From CAVYXZ01 sp965223835 (GTDB lineage: Bacteria > Chloroflexota > Anaerolineae > Aggregatilineales > Phototrophicaceae): a stretch of DNA of 64,000 bases. The notes beneath the pieces were generated by a model. The model was not told the DNA's origin, did not search any database, and worked only from the letters and a program-made list of their open reading frames with translations. Positions 1 through 8,970 of the stretch are shown here, in pieces. The DNA lies in contig CBDCXQ010000001.1 of assembly GCA_965223835.1 (NCBI GenBank), forward strand, positions 124,001 through 188,000. Reading direction: 5' to 3'. Positions within the stretch are counted from its first letter, which is position 1; the number at the start of each line of letters is the position of its first letter. Position numbers and translations under genes: made by a program.

Positions 1-2
1 GT

Positions 3-704
3 TTTAGGCACGTTACAGGAATTAAAGAGTGGGCACCGGCAGAAAAAGCCGAGTTTATATCAAAATTAATTGACGAAGGAATGACCTATGAACAGGTTCG
101 ACGAAAAATTGGTAGTAAAACACCAACCGTAAGACAAAACTATGTGGCCTATCGTTTGCTTAAACAACTCGAAAACCAAGTGGAAGATTTTGATCCTAAT
201 TTGAGATCTGTACAGAATCGTTTTAGCGTAATGTACTTATCACTAAGAACCCCTGGTGTCCAAGAATATTTGCAGCTTAATATGGAAGCAAGTCCTCAAG
301 ATGCTTTAAATCCTGTTCCAGAGGATCGCTTGGAAAAACTTGGTAATTTTTCTAGATGGATGTTTGGTACAGATAAAATACCACCTCTGTTACCAGAGTC
401 GCGCCGAGTGGATGACTTTGGAAAAATACTTCAGAATGAGGAGTCTATAGAGTATCTTGAGTCAGAGCCAGAACCAGTTTTTGAATTAGCCTATCAAAAG
501 GCAGGTGGTGATATAGACGAATTAGCGAATAACTTACGTACAGTTGCTAATCTCTTGCAATATTCTCTTTCAGAGGTTCATCTTCACACAAATAATAATG
601 AAATAAAAGGTGCTGTAAGGCTTATTGGAAAACATGTCTCTCAAATGTTAAATGCTTTTCCAAGTATCAAACGTGAGCTTTTCGAGGAAAACAATGATGC
701 TTGA
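3..704 (+). CDS. ParB/Srx-like DNA-binding protein, 5' truncated by window edge
   Basis: The reading frame is open from base 3, so the start lies outside the window. The N-terminal visible part (RHVTGIKEW, then EKAEFISKLIDEGM and a helix-turn-helix-like stretch around VRRKIGSKTPTVRQNY) resembles the end of a ParB/Srx N-terminal domain followed by its HTH. The ATG at 81 lies inside this domain and is unlikely to be the true start. The rest (about 170 residues) is acidic and helical with no motif I recognise. Its stop overlaps the start of the nuclease gene (ATGATG at 694-699), so the two are translationally coupled. The AT-rich base use matches the next two genes and not the rest of the window. 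Function is inferred from context: a DNA-binding or regulatory subunit of a restriction-modification cassette. Confidence 0.7.
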   Translation, partial: FRHVTGIKEWAPAEKAEFISKLIDEGMTYEQVRRKIGSKTPTVRQNYVAYRLLKQLENQVEDFDPNLRSVQNRFSVMYLSLRTPGVQEYLQLNMEASPQDALNPVPEDRLEKLGNFSRWMFGTDKIPPLLPESRRVDDFGKILQNEESIEYLESEPEPVFELAYQKAGGDIDELANNLRTVANLLQYSLSEVHLHTNNNEIKGAVRLIGKHVSQMLNAFPSIKRELFEENNDA

Positions 705-1650
705 AGTTCCATCTAAAGTAAGTAAGCATAAGAGAGAATTGGATATTGTATCTGATTGGATAGAAAGCAGCGTATTATTTAGTCCTGATGAGGACGAAAT
801 TTCACGATATGATGTCATTGATGTTATTTTGGACGCCGATGTGTTTGCCGACCAAAATGATGCTCACACCTTTATGTCGGATACATGGGAAGCATTATAT
901 TATCGACAACGTGCAATAGGTAGCGGAAGTCCATTTACTTTAACCAATGATCGTATATCACGAGTACGAGAATGGACCGTTTATCCAGCTTATAGTTTCT
1001 GTCTTTTATTATCCTTTGCTGTTTGGTCAAGGTTACATACTAAATGGCAAAATCAAATAGGTGGAGGATATGCTCTACAAGGAGAATTATTTGAAAGACT
1101 TACTGCTTCATCTCTCGTAAAACAATTCCCTCATTGGGAGTTCGACGTTATCGGTTGGTCTCGATCTAATACAGACGATTTACCACAAACCATAAGGCGA
1201 ATTGGACGACTGGTTAAAGAAAATGAGGGACATGATTATTCAGAATATATTAATCCTCATTCAGCGAAAGATGTTGGTTTAGATGTATTAGGCTATAGAT
1301 CATTTGAAGATAATAGAGGAGCATTACCTATTTATCTTGTGCAATGTGCAACAGGGGAAAATTGGAATACAAAACTTGATACACCAGATGTAGAGTTATG
1401 GTCAAAAATTGTAACTTTTACTGCGAAACCTGCTCGCGGATTTGCTATGCCATTTTCGCTTCTTGAAACTGATAAATCACGTGACTTCAAACTAAGTGCA
1501 TTCAAAGTTGCCGGTTTATTCCTTGATCGTTATAGATTACTTTCTGCCTCGATTGGAAGTGCAAATATTGAAGACTGGATAGGAGATGGTCTAAAATCTG
1601 AAATTATCAGTTGGGTTGAACCTCGCCTGCAAACTCTTTCTTGGGAGTAG
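694..1650 (+). CDS. Putative PD-(D/E)xK-like restriction endonuclease
   Basis: A protein of 318 residues. I chose the ATG at 694 because GAGG at 684-687 is correctly spaced upstream; the second ATG at 697 is equally possible. An upstream in-frame ATG at 652 lies well inside the preceding gene and lacks a ribosome site. Counting from 694, Glu131 (in GELFERL), then Asp193/Asp197 (KDVGLDVLG), then Gln217-Cys218 (YLVQCATG) have the order and spacing of a PD-(D/E)xK nuclease core. The last lysine is replaced, as happens in divergent restriction enzymes. The gene runs towards a C5-methyltransferase gene and overlaps its end by 44 bp, as expected for a type II restriction-modification pair. Assignment rests on motif pattern plus context. 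A non-nuclease role is possible. Confidence 0.6.
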   Translation: MMLEVPSKVSKHKRELDIVSDWIESSVLFSPDEDEISRYDVIDVILDADVFADQNDAHTFMSDTWEALYYRQRAIGSGSPFTLTNDRISRVREWTVYPAYSFCLLLSFAVWSRLHTKWQNQIGGGYALQGELFERLTASSLVKQFPHWEFDVIGWSRSNTDDLPQTIRRIGRLVKENEGHDYSEYINPHSAKDVGLDVLGYRSFEDNRGALPIYLVQCATGENWNTKLDTPDVELWSKIVTFTAKPARGFAMPFSLLETDKSRDFKLSAFKVAGLFLDRYRLLSASIGSANIEDWIGDGLKSEIISWVEPRLQTLSWE

Positions 1651-2968
1651 TCAACGCATCCATATTATCAAAGCTACAGCTATCCAATCCAGATTTTCCT
1701 ATGTCAATGAGTAGTTCAGCAATTCTTGCGACTACCTCTGCGTTTACCGCATTTCCAAGTGCCTTAAATACTTTGGTAGAAGCATTAGGGAGAAATTCTA
1801 ATTCTCCCATACTTTGTAATCTGAGACATTCTCTCGGTGTCATATAACGCTTCTCCCAAGCAATAATAGGAACTTGTGTAGTTGTCATCGCAACTAAAGA
1901 TGGAGCAGTTGTTGGCCGTTTAACTCGGACACCTGATGCTCTAAACTGGATGATATATTTCCAAATATCTCTTTCTTCGCCTTTACAGTTCCACTCGAAT
2001 TTTTGCAAACTTGGCGGAAATTCGGCTAGTTGACTTATCCATTCATCAATCCAACATCTATTTCGTTGATAGAGTTCACGATTCTGTCTAATGTACTGAA
2101 TTTTCCATGTGGGAAAACGAGTTTGTTTTTTTCGAGCATATGAAGGCAGGTAATTCATCCGTTCTTCGAGAGGAACATCACATAATAATTGTCCATGTGA
2201 CCCCTTATAATTTGCTAATTCTTCTGATCCGATTGAATAGGGAGTTGATTTCTCATATGGGTAGTCAGCTCCAAATTCCATAGTCCAAATTGGAAACGAA
2301 GGTAATTGCTCATTTTTGGGATATTTCTGGATAAAGGATTGCCAAACATCCAAACAGCGTTCGACTTGTGGAGTTAGAGTTTTGGCATTTTCTGGATATT
2401 TGTCGAGAACAGTTTCTATTCTTGGATGGTCGTTATCCCTTTTCGAAGGCCACACAAAGCTCGATAATTCACTAACTTCTAACTTCTCTCCCACAATAAA
2501 GAGACGCTCTCTGATTTGAGGAATGTCAAATTGATGTGGAGAAAGTCGCTGGTCTCGAATGTCATAGCCTGCATAACGCAAATCTGATTCTATTTTTTGC
2601 CAAGTGCGACCGTTATCGTGTTTTTTGATATTCGGGACATTTTCCAAAATTATATATGCAGGTTGATGATAGTTTATAATACGCATCACATGATTAAATA
2701 GATTTCCCTCTTGTGGATAATTAAAACCTTGTTGTGAACCGGCTTTTGAAAAAGGTTGGCATGGAAAACCTGCGCATAAGATATCATGAGATGGTATATC
2801 CTTTTCATTAATTAAAGTAATGTCTCCCTGCGCCTCTAACCCAAAATTCCTCTTATATAATTCCCGTAATGATTCATCAATTTCACTTGCAAAAACACAT
2901 TGGTGTCCTAATTTACTCAGGGCAAGGTGAAAACCCCCAATTCCAGCAAACAGATCAATAAACTTCAT
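1607..2968 (-). CDS. DNA (cytosine-5-)-methyltransferase
   Basis: A 453-residue C5-MTase that methylates cytosine in duplex DNA using S-adenosylmethionine. Visible motifs in order: motif I FIDLFAGIGGFHLAL near the N-terminus (SAM binding), motif IV GFPCQPFSKAG with catalytic Cys70, motif VI ENV (ILENVPNI), motif VIII QIRERLF, a variable target-recognition region at about 200-370, and motif X ALGNAVNAEVV near the C-terminus. All catalytic motifs are intact. It lies convergent to the putative endonuclease, and the last 44 bases of the two genes overlap. It is AT-rich like its partner and unlike the GC-rich genes after 3.1 kb, which suggests acquisition by transfer. It probably protects the host DNA from the neighbouring nuclease. 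The target sequence cannot be read from the protein. Confidence 0.95.
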   Translation of the reverse strand: MKFIDLFAGIGGFHLALSKLGHQCVFASEIDESLRELYKRNFGLEAQGDITLINEKDIPSHDILCAGFPCQPFSKAGSQQGFNYPQEGNLFNHVMRIINYHQPAYIILENVPNIKKHDNGRTWQKIESDLRYAGYDIRDQRLSPHQFDIPQIRERLFIVGEKLEVSELSSFVWPSKRDNDHPRIETVLDKYPENAKTLTPQVERCLDVWQSFIQKYPKNEQLPSFPIWTMEFGADYPYEKSTPYSIGSEELANYKGSHGQLLCDVPLEERMNYLPSYARKKQTRFPTWKIQYIRQNRELYQRNRCWIDEWISQLAEFPPSLQKFEWNCKGEERDIWKYIIQFRASGVRVKRPTTAPSLVAMTTTQVPIIAWEKRYMTPRECLRLQSMGELEFLPNASTKVFKALGNAVNAEVVARIAELLIDIGKSGLDSCSFDNMDALTTPKKEFAGEVQPN

Positions 2969-3002
2969 GTTGAATCCAGATTGTGTATGTATAGCAAATT
3001 CT

Positions 3003-3015
3003 TATACGAAGTATA
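3003..3015. promoter_or_regulatory. Short palindrome upstream of the methyltransferase gene
   Basis: TATACGAAGTATA is a perfect 5-bp inverted repeat around GAA, about 35 bp upstream of the methyltransferase start and inside an AT-rich stretch holding several TATAC/TATAAG-like -10 candidates. It could be an operator for the cassette. No binding factor is known. Confidence 0.3.
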
Positions 3016-3193
3016 GTTGGGAACAACGAATTTGTACAGCTCAATCATGAGTTTTCAGAAAAATCGGACTGTCAGAATTTCCAAACCGCAGCGCAGGGAA
3101 AGCGTAGGGTGCAGAGCGTGGCGGCATCCATCGCGGATCGCTGAATCTGCGTACACTGGATGATATTCGACGTTTTCAGCAGGTGATGACTCC

Positions 3194-4357
3194 ATGCAGC
3201 AAACGCAGTTCCATCAACCCATACTGCCCCAACGGGCGCGGCGCACGCAACCGAAATGGCTGCCCTATGCCCTGCTGGGCGGCGGGGCGGTCATCATGCT
3301 GGCAATGGCGGCCTGTGCCTTGACCGTGCTGCTGCTCTACGCGGCGGTGGACCGCATCCCCAACGGCATCAGCGTGGCCGGGGTGGACATCGGCGGCGAG
3401 ACGGTGGAAGCGGCGGCAGCGCAACTCGAAGCGACGCTCATTGATGAGGCGATTACGCTGGTCGATCAGGACCGGGCGCAGGATGTCCTGCTATCGGACC
3501 TGGGCATTACCGTCAACTTCACGCAGACCATCGAACAGGCTGAGTCCGCCGAAGCTGGGACGGTGCTATCGCCGTTTTATCAGGTTGATCTGGTGCAGAC
3601 GCAAGCCAAATTGATCGAACTCAGCGAACGCTTCAATTTTGAGCCGGTGGGCGAGACGCCGGGCCGGTCGCTGGAAATCCCGGTGCTGCTGGACCGGTTG
3701 CGGGCGAATGTGGGCGCGGAAATCGCGGATGGTGTGATTGAACTGCCGATGATCGAGATCGCACCGCCAGAACCGGAGGTCATCACGGCGGAAAATTATA
3801 CCGGCGAGAAGACCATGCACATCGTCGAACGCGGGCAGGAACTGGGCCTCATCGCCAAGCAGTATAATGTCCCCATATCGGAGATCGCTAGCTTGAACAG
3901 CATCACCAACCCCGATCTGCTATATATCGGGCAGGAATTATTGATCCCGGTTGCCGGGGAATATGTGCCTTCCGCAGCGGAAGCCCCAGCACCTTCGACA
4001 ACGGTGGGCAAGGCGCTGGTCGTGTCGGTGGGGACGCAGCGCATCTATGCCTATGAAAATGGGGCGCTGGTGAATTCGCATCTGGTGTCCACTGGTTTGC
4101 CAAAGACACCGACGGTGCTCGGTGATTACAGCATCTACGTCAAGTACGCCGCCGATGATATGAGCGGGCCGGATTATTTCCTGCCACAAGTCCCCTGGAC
4201 GATGTACTTCTATCAGGGGTATGCCATTCATGGGACCTACTGGCACAACAGCTTTGGTCGGCCCATGAGTCACGGCTGCGTCAACCTGCCGGTTGATGAG
4301 GCGAACTGGTTCTATAACTGGGCGCAGGTCGGGACACCGGTGCGCGTCGTGGCCTAG
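3194..4357 (+). CDS. Membrane-anchored L,D-transpeptidase (YkuD) with LysM
   Basis: A 387-residue protein predicted to cross-link or modify peptidoglycan through meso-diaminopimelate peptide bonds. A single N-terminal membrane segment (about 26-52) is followed by a VanW/PGB4-like peptidoglycan-binding region (GVDIGGETVEAAAAQL), then a LysM domain (about 210-255, HIVERGQELGLIAKQY). The YkuD catalytic domain carries HGTYWH (His346) and SHGCVNLP (nucleophile Cys362). All catalytic residues are present. AGGTGA sits just upstream of the ATG. This is the first GC-rich gene after the restriction cassette. It ends 4 bp from the convergent TIR-WD40 gene. Confidence 0.92.
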   Translation: MQQTQFHQPILPQRARRTQPKWLPYALLGGGAVIMLAMAACALTVLLLYAAVDRIPNGISVAGVDIGGETVEAAAAQLEATLIDEAITLVDQDRAQDVLLSDLGITVNFTQTIEQAESAEAGTVLSPFYQVDLVQTQAKLIELSERFNFEPVGETPGRSLEIPVLLDRLRANVGAEIADGVIELPMIEIAPPEPEVITAENYTGEKTMHIVERGQELGLIAKQYNVPISEIASLNSITNPDLLYIGQELLIPVAGEYVPSAAEAPAPSTTVGKALVVSVGTQRIYAYENGALVNSHLVSTGLPKTPTVLGDYSIYVKYAADDMSGPDYFLPQVPWTMYFYQGYAIHGTYWHNSFGRPMSHGCVNLPVDEANWFYNWAQVGTPVRVVA

Positions 4358-4361
4358 AGGA

Positions 4362-7300
4362 TTATTCGTCGCGCAAGGTGGTTAGCGTTTCGGCATCAAA
4401 CGGGTCGCGCCCGGCTTGAAGATCCGCAATCCAGTTGATACGCGGTTCGCCCAGGACAGCCACAATCGCCTCGCTGATAAACACGTCGTTCTCAGCCTGG
4501 AAGTCGTCCAGCCATGCCAGGAAAAATTCGAAATCGGCAATCGCACCTTCAATATCGCCGGTGAGCGCTCGTGCCACCCCACGATCACTGTAACGCGGGC
4601 CATAAGTCGGGTTGTGGTCAACGGTATGTTCACAGGCGGGCATGACCTCGGCGGCAAAGCCATTGATGAAGCCATAATGACAGACGCTGCGGCTCTCTCG
4701 GTCATCGGCAGTTTGGATCACCCAATCGGTCGCAATCGTAAACAACTCGCGTGCCCGGTCATGGTCGCCCTCAAGAGCCAGCAGATCGGCGCGTTCGGTA
4801 AAATCGGCTAAACCCGCTGCGCTGTGCGGACACACGGGCGTATAGGGTTGGTTCGGGAAAATCGCTTCCCATTCGGGCAGGCTGAAATTAAGCTGAGCGC
4901 GCTCACAGGCAACCGCTGACCAGTTAGCGGTGTCCATTGCCCACAGGCTTAATTCGTTGATACCACCCAGCGCAAGCCAACGACCATCGGCGCTGAACTC
5001 GACATCGTAGACAAATAGGTCCGGGTTATTTAGCTGCGGGCCAATCGGCTGACCGGTGGCGACATCCCAGAGCAATACCGCGCTGTCCTGACTCGTCGCG
5101 GCCAGCAGGCTACCCGTCGGGTCAAAATCGAGGTTTACAATTGACCCGGCGTGTCCGGCCAACGGTTGACCCAGCAGGCGACCGGTCGCCACGTCCCACA
5201 GGGCAATCTTCTGATTCCAGTCGCCCGCAGCGAGGATTTGCCCATCGGGTGAGAAGTCCAGCGCGGAGATGGTGGAAAAATCTTCGCGTTGAAGGGTTGT
5301 GCTGAGTGTGGCGGTAGTTGAATCCCAGAGGCGAATATCGCCTTCATCCCCGCCAATCGCCAGCGTGCGGCTATCCGGGCTGAACGCGACCGACCAGGTG
5401 GTTTCCAGCACTGACAGGGGCAGTCCCTCGGCGCGGGGGTCGGTCAGTGGCTCACCGATGAATGTGCGAGTTTCCAGGTCCCACACCAGGAGATAGGAAA
5501 GCAGGCCGCTGCCGCCCAGGTAGCGACCGTCGGGGCTAAACGCCAGCCCGGTGATTGCCCGGATTTCATCGGTGTCCGGTTCAGGCATCGGCAGGGGGTC
5601 GCCCACCGGTTGCAAAGTGAGAGCGTCAATGAGTTGGACGGTGCCGTCATGATTGACCACGGCCAATAACGAACCATCGGGGCTATACGCGAGATCAGCC
5701 CAGTTGGCTGCTGCAAAGCGATATGTCTCGTTCACGCGTTCGCCCGTTGCGACATCCCAGATGTTCAACTCGCGCCGTGGGCAGGATCGATCCGCGTTTC
5801 GCTCAACGCAGCGGTTGGTCACCAGGCGTGAACCATCTGGGCTAAAGGCAATCCCGGCAGCGGAATCGATTCCGCTGGTGAATACGCGGGCCAGGGGTGA
5901 GGGATTATCAAGGTCGAGCAACGTGAGCGTGCCATCCTCGCTGGCGGCGACGAAGCGGTGGGTGTTGCTGAAAGCGACATGGCTCACGCGATTGGTCTGG
6001 GTGGGGTAAAAATCGGCGATGGTCAGGGTCTCAGCGTCAATAGTCAAAACGCCACCGCGATGCGTCCCGATCACCAGCCAGCGGCCATCGGTGCTATAGG
6101 CGATGCCCCCGGCGGCAATCTGTTCGTCGCCGATGGCGATCTCACCCAGCAGGTCGCCGGATTCAAGGTCCCAGACGCTCAACAACTGCGTAATTGAAGC
6201 AACGGCCAGGCGTGTACCATCCGGGCTGATCGTCATTCCAGCAGCAAAGCCATCAACAGTCCCGGCGCTGTTGAAGGTCCGGTCAATCTCCGCCCCGGTT
6301 ATGGCGTCCCATAACTTGATGTTCATGTTCAGATCGGTGGATGCCAGGAAATTGCCGTCGGGGGTAAAGGCCATTGAATCAACGAATTCGCTATAGCCGG
6401 TCAATCTGGGCGTTAAGGCATCGCCCGTTTGTGTATCGTATATTCGCATGGCGTTGGTGAGACCACTCGCCAGGGCGACCTTATCGCCCGCTAGGCTAAA
6501 AGCGGCTACCAGAAAGCCGTCGAAACGTCCTTCCTGGCGCGGCCACGCTACCCGATGGCCGGTTGTGGTGTCCCAGGTCATGATGTTGCCGCGCAGATCA
6601 ACGGAGTGTACCTGCTGGCTGTCAGCCGTGAAGCCCAGCCCAATGACTTCAGTCATATGAGCAAAGGGACGTGGAAACAATCGCTTACCACTGCTTGCAT
6701 CCCACAGGATGACGCGCCCGGCATCGTCCCCTGAAGCAATCAGACGACCATCAGGACTGGCGGCGACCGCGCTGACAAAGCCATCGGGTTGATGATCGCG
6801 CAGATAGGTCACGATTTGGGGGCGACTGATGATCGCGGTCAACAAGCTCTTGCGGGCTTCCAGCGTATCCGCCGTGCGATAGGCCTGCGCACTGAGGATG
6901 AGCGCCAGGTCCAAACGCTCGTCAAGCTGATTGAGCGCCTGAGCCGACAGTTGACCGGCAAGCGCGATGCGGGCCTGTTCTTCCGCCTCAGCCTGGGCAG
7001 CAACGGCGACCGCAGCGGCGGTGGCGGCATTCGCTGCTTCAATTTCGGCTTGCCCCTGGGCGACCGTCGCGGTGGCGGCATTGTCCAGCGCAATATTTTC
7101 CTGGGTGGCGCGGCGGTTGGCCTCGGCAACGGCAGTGGCCTGGGCAATTGTCGCACTGTTCCATTGCACCAGAGCGAAGGCGGCCAGAATCAAAGCCAAT
7201 AGCAGCCCGCCGATTAATGCGCCGACAGTCATGCGCTGGCGTGCCGTAGCCGACTGACGACTCGCCAGAATGTAAGCGGTGTGGAGATCACTGGGTTCCG

Positions 7301-7835
7301 GTTCTTTGCCACTGCTGCTCACCAGCCAGTTTTCTGCTCCGGCTAAATCCTGACCACGTAAGAGATAACTGGCATCTTTATCACGAACTTCCCATTCACG
7401 GGCGCGGACCAGCAGGCGGGTGTGATCGCGCACAAAATCGAGATCAGTATCCAGCGCGGTAAGCAGCGTCTGGAAAGCTGCAGCAAAATCATCCGTAGCC
7501 TGAAAGTAAATCCAATTGTGGCTGGAAACGGCTTCAATGACCGGCGTATCGGCAGTCGCTTGCCGATAAAGCAGCGGGATCAGGCGCTTGTTATGCAGAA
7601 CTGCGTGTTCAACTTCCTTCATGCACACGGTTGAGGTCAGCGAATCCGGGCTAATGACGAACACAAATGCGTCCGCCGCTTCAATCGCCGCGTAGATTTC
7701 GTTGAGCCATTGGGCTGTTGGCGGGATGTCTTCCCAATCGACCCATGAATCGCGTCCGGCAGCGGTCAAGGCCGCATGCAGTCGGCGGACAAAGTTTGCA
7801 TCTTTACGCGAATACGAGATAAATACGTCGGCCAC
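4362..7835 (-). CDS. TIR - transmembrane - WD40 repeat protein
   Basis: An 1157-residue protein starting at GTG with AAGGTAAG upstream. Order: TIR_2 domain (1-130; FISYSRKD, WVDWEDIP, then SLTSTVCMKE with the candidate NADase glutamate at 74), a conserved helical linker (DTDLDFVRDHTRLLVR), one membrane helix (about 203-225), an Ala/Gln/Glu-rich coiled coil (about 230-300), a long series of WD40 blades (about 335-930, repeated SPDG and W-D dipeptides) and a TPR-like C-terminus. The single helix separates TIR from propeller, so one of them should be extracytoplasmic. That is a receptor-like layout. It is paralogous to the gene at 31487-34405. Ligand and output are unknown; NAD-consuming signalling is only inferred from the TIR family. 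Confidence 0.88.
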   Translation of the reverse strand: MADVFISYSRKDANFVRRLHAALTAAGRDSWVDWEDIPPTAQWLNEIYAAIEAADAFVFVISPDSLTSTVCMKEVEHAVLHNKRLIPLLYRQATADTPVIEAVSSHNWIYFQATDDFAAAFQTLLTALDTDLDFVRDHTRLLVRAREWEVRDKDASYLLRGQDLAGAENWLVSSSGKEPEPSDLHTAYILASRQSATARQRMTVGALIGGLLLALILAAFALVQWNSATIAQATAVAEANRRATQENIALDNAATATVAQGQAEIEAANAATAAAVAVAAQAEAEEQARIALAGQLSAQALNQLDERLDLALILSAQAYRTADTLEARKSLLTAIISRPQIVTYLRDHQPDGFVSAVAASPDGRLIASGDDAGRVILWDASSGKRLFPRPFAHMTEVIGLGFTADSQQVHSVDLRGNIMTWDTTTGHRVAWPRQEGRFDGFLVAAFSLAGDKVALASGLTNAMRIYDTQTGDALTPRLTGYSEFVDSMAFTPDGNFLASTDLNMNIKLWDAITGAEIDRTFNSAGTVDGFAAGMTISPDGTRLAVASITQLLSVWDLESGDLLGEIAIGDEQIAAGGIAYSTDGRWLVIGTHRGGVLTIDAETLTIADFYPTQTNRVSHVAFSNTHRFVAASEDGTLTLLDLDNPSPLARVFTSGIDSAAGIAFSPDGSRLVTNRCVERNADRSCPRRELNIWDVATGERVNETYRFAAANWADLAYSPDGSLLAVVNHDGTVQLIDALTLQPVGDPLPMPEPDTDEIRAITGLAFSPDGRYLGGSGLLSYLLVWDLETRTFIGEPLTDPRAEGLPLSVLETTWSVAFSPDSRTLAIGGDEGDIRLWDSTTATLSTTLQREDFSTISALDFSPDGQILAAGDWNQKIALWDVATGRLLGQPLAGHAGSIVNLDFDPTGSLLAATSQDSAVLLWDVATGQPIGPQLNNPDLFVYDVEFSADGRWLALGGINELSLWAMDTANWSAVACERAQLNFSLPEWEAIFPNQPYTPVCPHSAAGLADFTERADLLALEGDHDRARELFTIATDWVIQTADDRESRSVCHYGFINGFAAEVMPACEHTVDHNPTYGPRYSDRGVARALTGDIEGAIADFEFFLAWLDDFQAENDVFISEAIVAVLGEPRINWIADLQAGRDPFDAETLTTLRDE

Positions 7836-7958
7836 AGGCTTACCTTGTTGATGTCATTGGACGCTTCATCTATAGCGGATGTTGGCACAAACTGCCAGCA
7901 TGCATCGGTTGGTTTCGCAAGTGAGTGTGCCGAATGCTAGAGGGATATGCGTTCAAGC

Positions 7959-8285
7959 TCAGCCGACTTCGCATTCGAGGTGTTGAATGCTGCTGAGGAG
8001 AATGTCATGCAGGTGTTCATCCGCCAGCGAATAATAGACATGGCGACCGCGTTTTGTCCAATCCACCAGGCCCATTTCGCGCAGGTATTTTAATTGGTGC
8101 GATACCGCCGGTTGGTCCATGCCCAGTGCTTCCGTCAAATCGCTCACACACCATTCGTTGTCCGCCAGGGCCTTGACCATTCGCACCCGGGTGGGGTCGG
8201 CTAATACCTGAAAGAAGCGGGCGATCGTTCGGGCATCGACAACGGGGAGAACGAATTCTGAAGCAACCGGACTGGCATTTGACAT
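7959..8285 (-). CDS. ArsR/SmtB-family transcriptional regulator
   Basis: A 108-residue winged-helix repressor. I take the ATG at 8285 because AGGAA lies 5-6 bases upstream; an ATG 33 bases earlier has no ribosome site. The HTH is CVSDLTEALGMDQPAVSHQLKYL and the wing is RGRHVYYSL. The last helix carries Asp89, His91, His102 and Cys105, matching the spacing of the SmtB/CzrA alpha-5 metal site, with Cys in place of the usual Glu or His. Only one Cys (Cys46) is present at the alpha-3 site. It is divergent from the DinB-like gene across a 174-bp gap and probably autoregulates. Zinc or another transition metal is the likeliest effector, by inference only. Confidence 0.9.
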   Translation of the reverse strand: MSNASPVASEFVLPVVDARTIARFFQVLADPTRVRMVKALADNEWCVSDLTEALGMDQPAVSHQLKYLREMGLVDWTKRGRHVYYSLADEHLHDILLSSIQHLECEVG

Positions 8286-8459
8286 AACATTTCCTGCATT
8301 GACTGTTGTATTCCTCATTCAAAGTAACAGAAATCGGTTGACGCTGTCAATAGATTGCCGACCAAAGATTATGTCGGGCTATACTTTGATTTACGGCAGG
8401 CCAGTTACGCCGGATTCTGATGGAAAATGTAGCGACAAATTAGGTGAGGAAAATCAATT

Positions 8460-8969
8460 ATGGTTCATCCGTTAGTTGAGCAACTTCGTTTTACCCGCAG
8501 TGAATGGCAGCGGGGTCTGCAAGCGGTCACACCCGAAGATGCAGCGCGTCGTTTCGAACCCATCAACAGCATTAGCTGGATGGTGGGGCATCTCGCCTGG
8601 CACGAGCAATTGTACTGGCTACAATTCGCGCAGGGATTCACGCTAGTCGCCGCAGTCGAAGCCTGTGCATCGGGCAAACCGGCCACTAATCCACCCGTTA
8701 CCGATATGTGGGCCGCGTGGCAGCAGATCACGACCGAGTCCGATGACTATCTTGATACGCTCACCGACGAAATCCTCACGACGTTTTACGTGGTGGATGG
8801 CAAGGCGGTTTCCGAGAGCATTGGTTCGCAGCTTCAGCGCTTGATCTATCATTACTGGTATCATCAAGGCGAAGCGCAGGCAATTCGCCAACTGCTTGGT
8901 CATGCGGGTTTGCCGCGTTTTGTCGGCAGGATTGGCCGCGAAGCCCCCTATCGGTCAGTAGTCGACTGA
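8460..8969 (+). CDS. DinB-like putative metal-dependent enzyme
   Basis: A 169-residue four-helix DinB/YfiT-type protein. The expected histidines are present in WMVGHLAWHEQ and in YHYWYHQGE, near the metal-site positions of the superfamily. Start at ATG with AGGTGAGG upstream. DinB-family proteins include thiol-dependent transferases (bacillithiol, mycothiol) and many members without known function, so the reaction cannot be named. It is divergently transcribed from the ArsR regulator, which may control it. It ends 1 bp before the convergent macro-domain gene. Confidence 0.78.
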   Translation: MVHPLVEQLRFTRSEWQRGLQAVTPEDAARRFEPINSISWMVGHLAWHEQLYWLQFAQGFTLVAAVEACASGKPATNPPVTDMWAAWQQITTESDDYLDTLTDEILTTFYVVDGKAVSESIGSQLQRLIYHYWYHQGEAQAIRQLLGHAGLPRFVGRIGREAPYRSVVD

Positions 8970-8970
8970 T

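Noticed and set aside
3001..3016. Likeness of ATACTTCGTATA to a loxP arm
   Set aside because: Only one arm-like stretch is present, in an AT-rich promoter region; chance similarity is likelier than a recombination site.
8338..8380. Promoter TTGCCG-TATACT upstream of the DinB-like gene
   Set aside because: The spacer is 19 bp and neighbouring alternatives score similarly; not enough to annotate.
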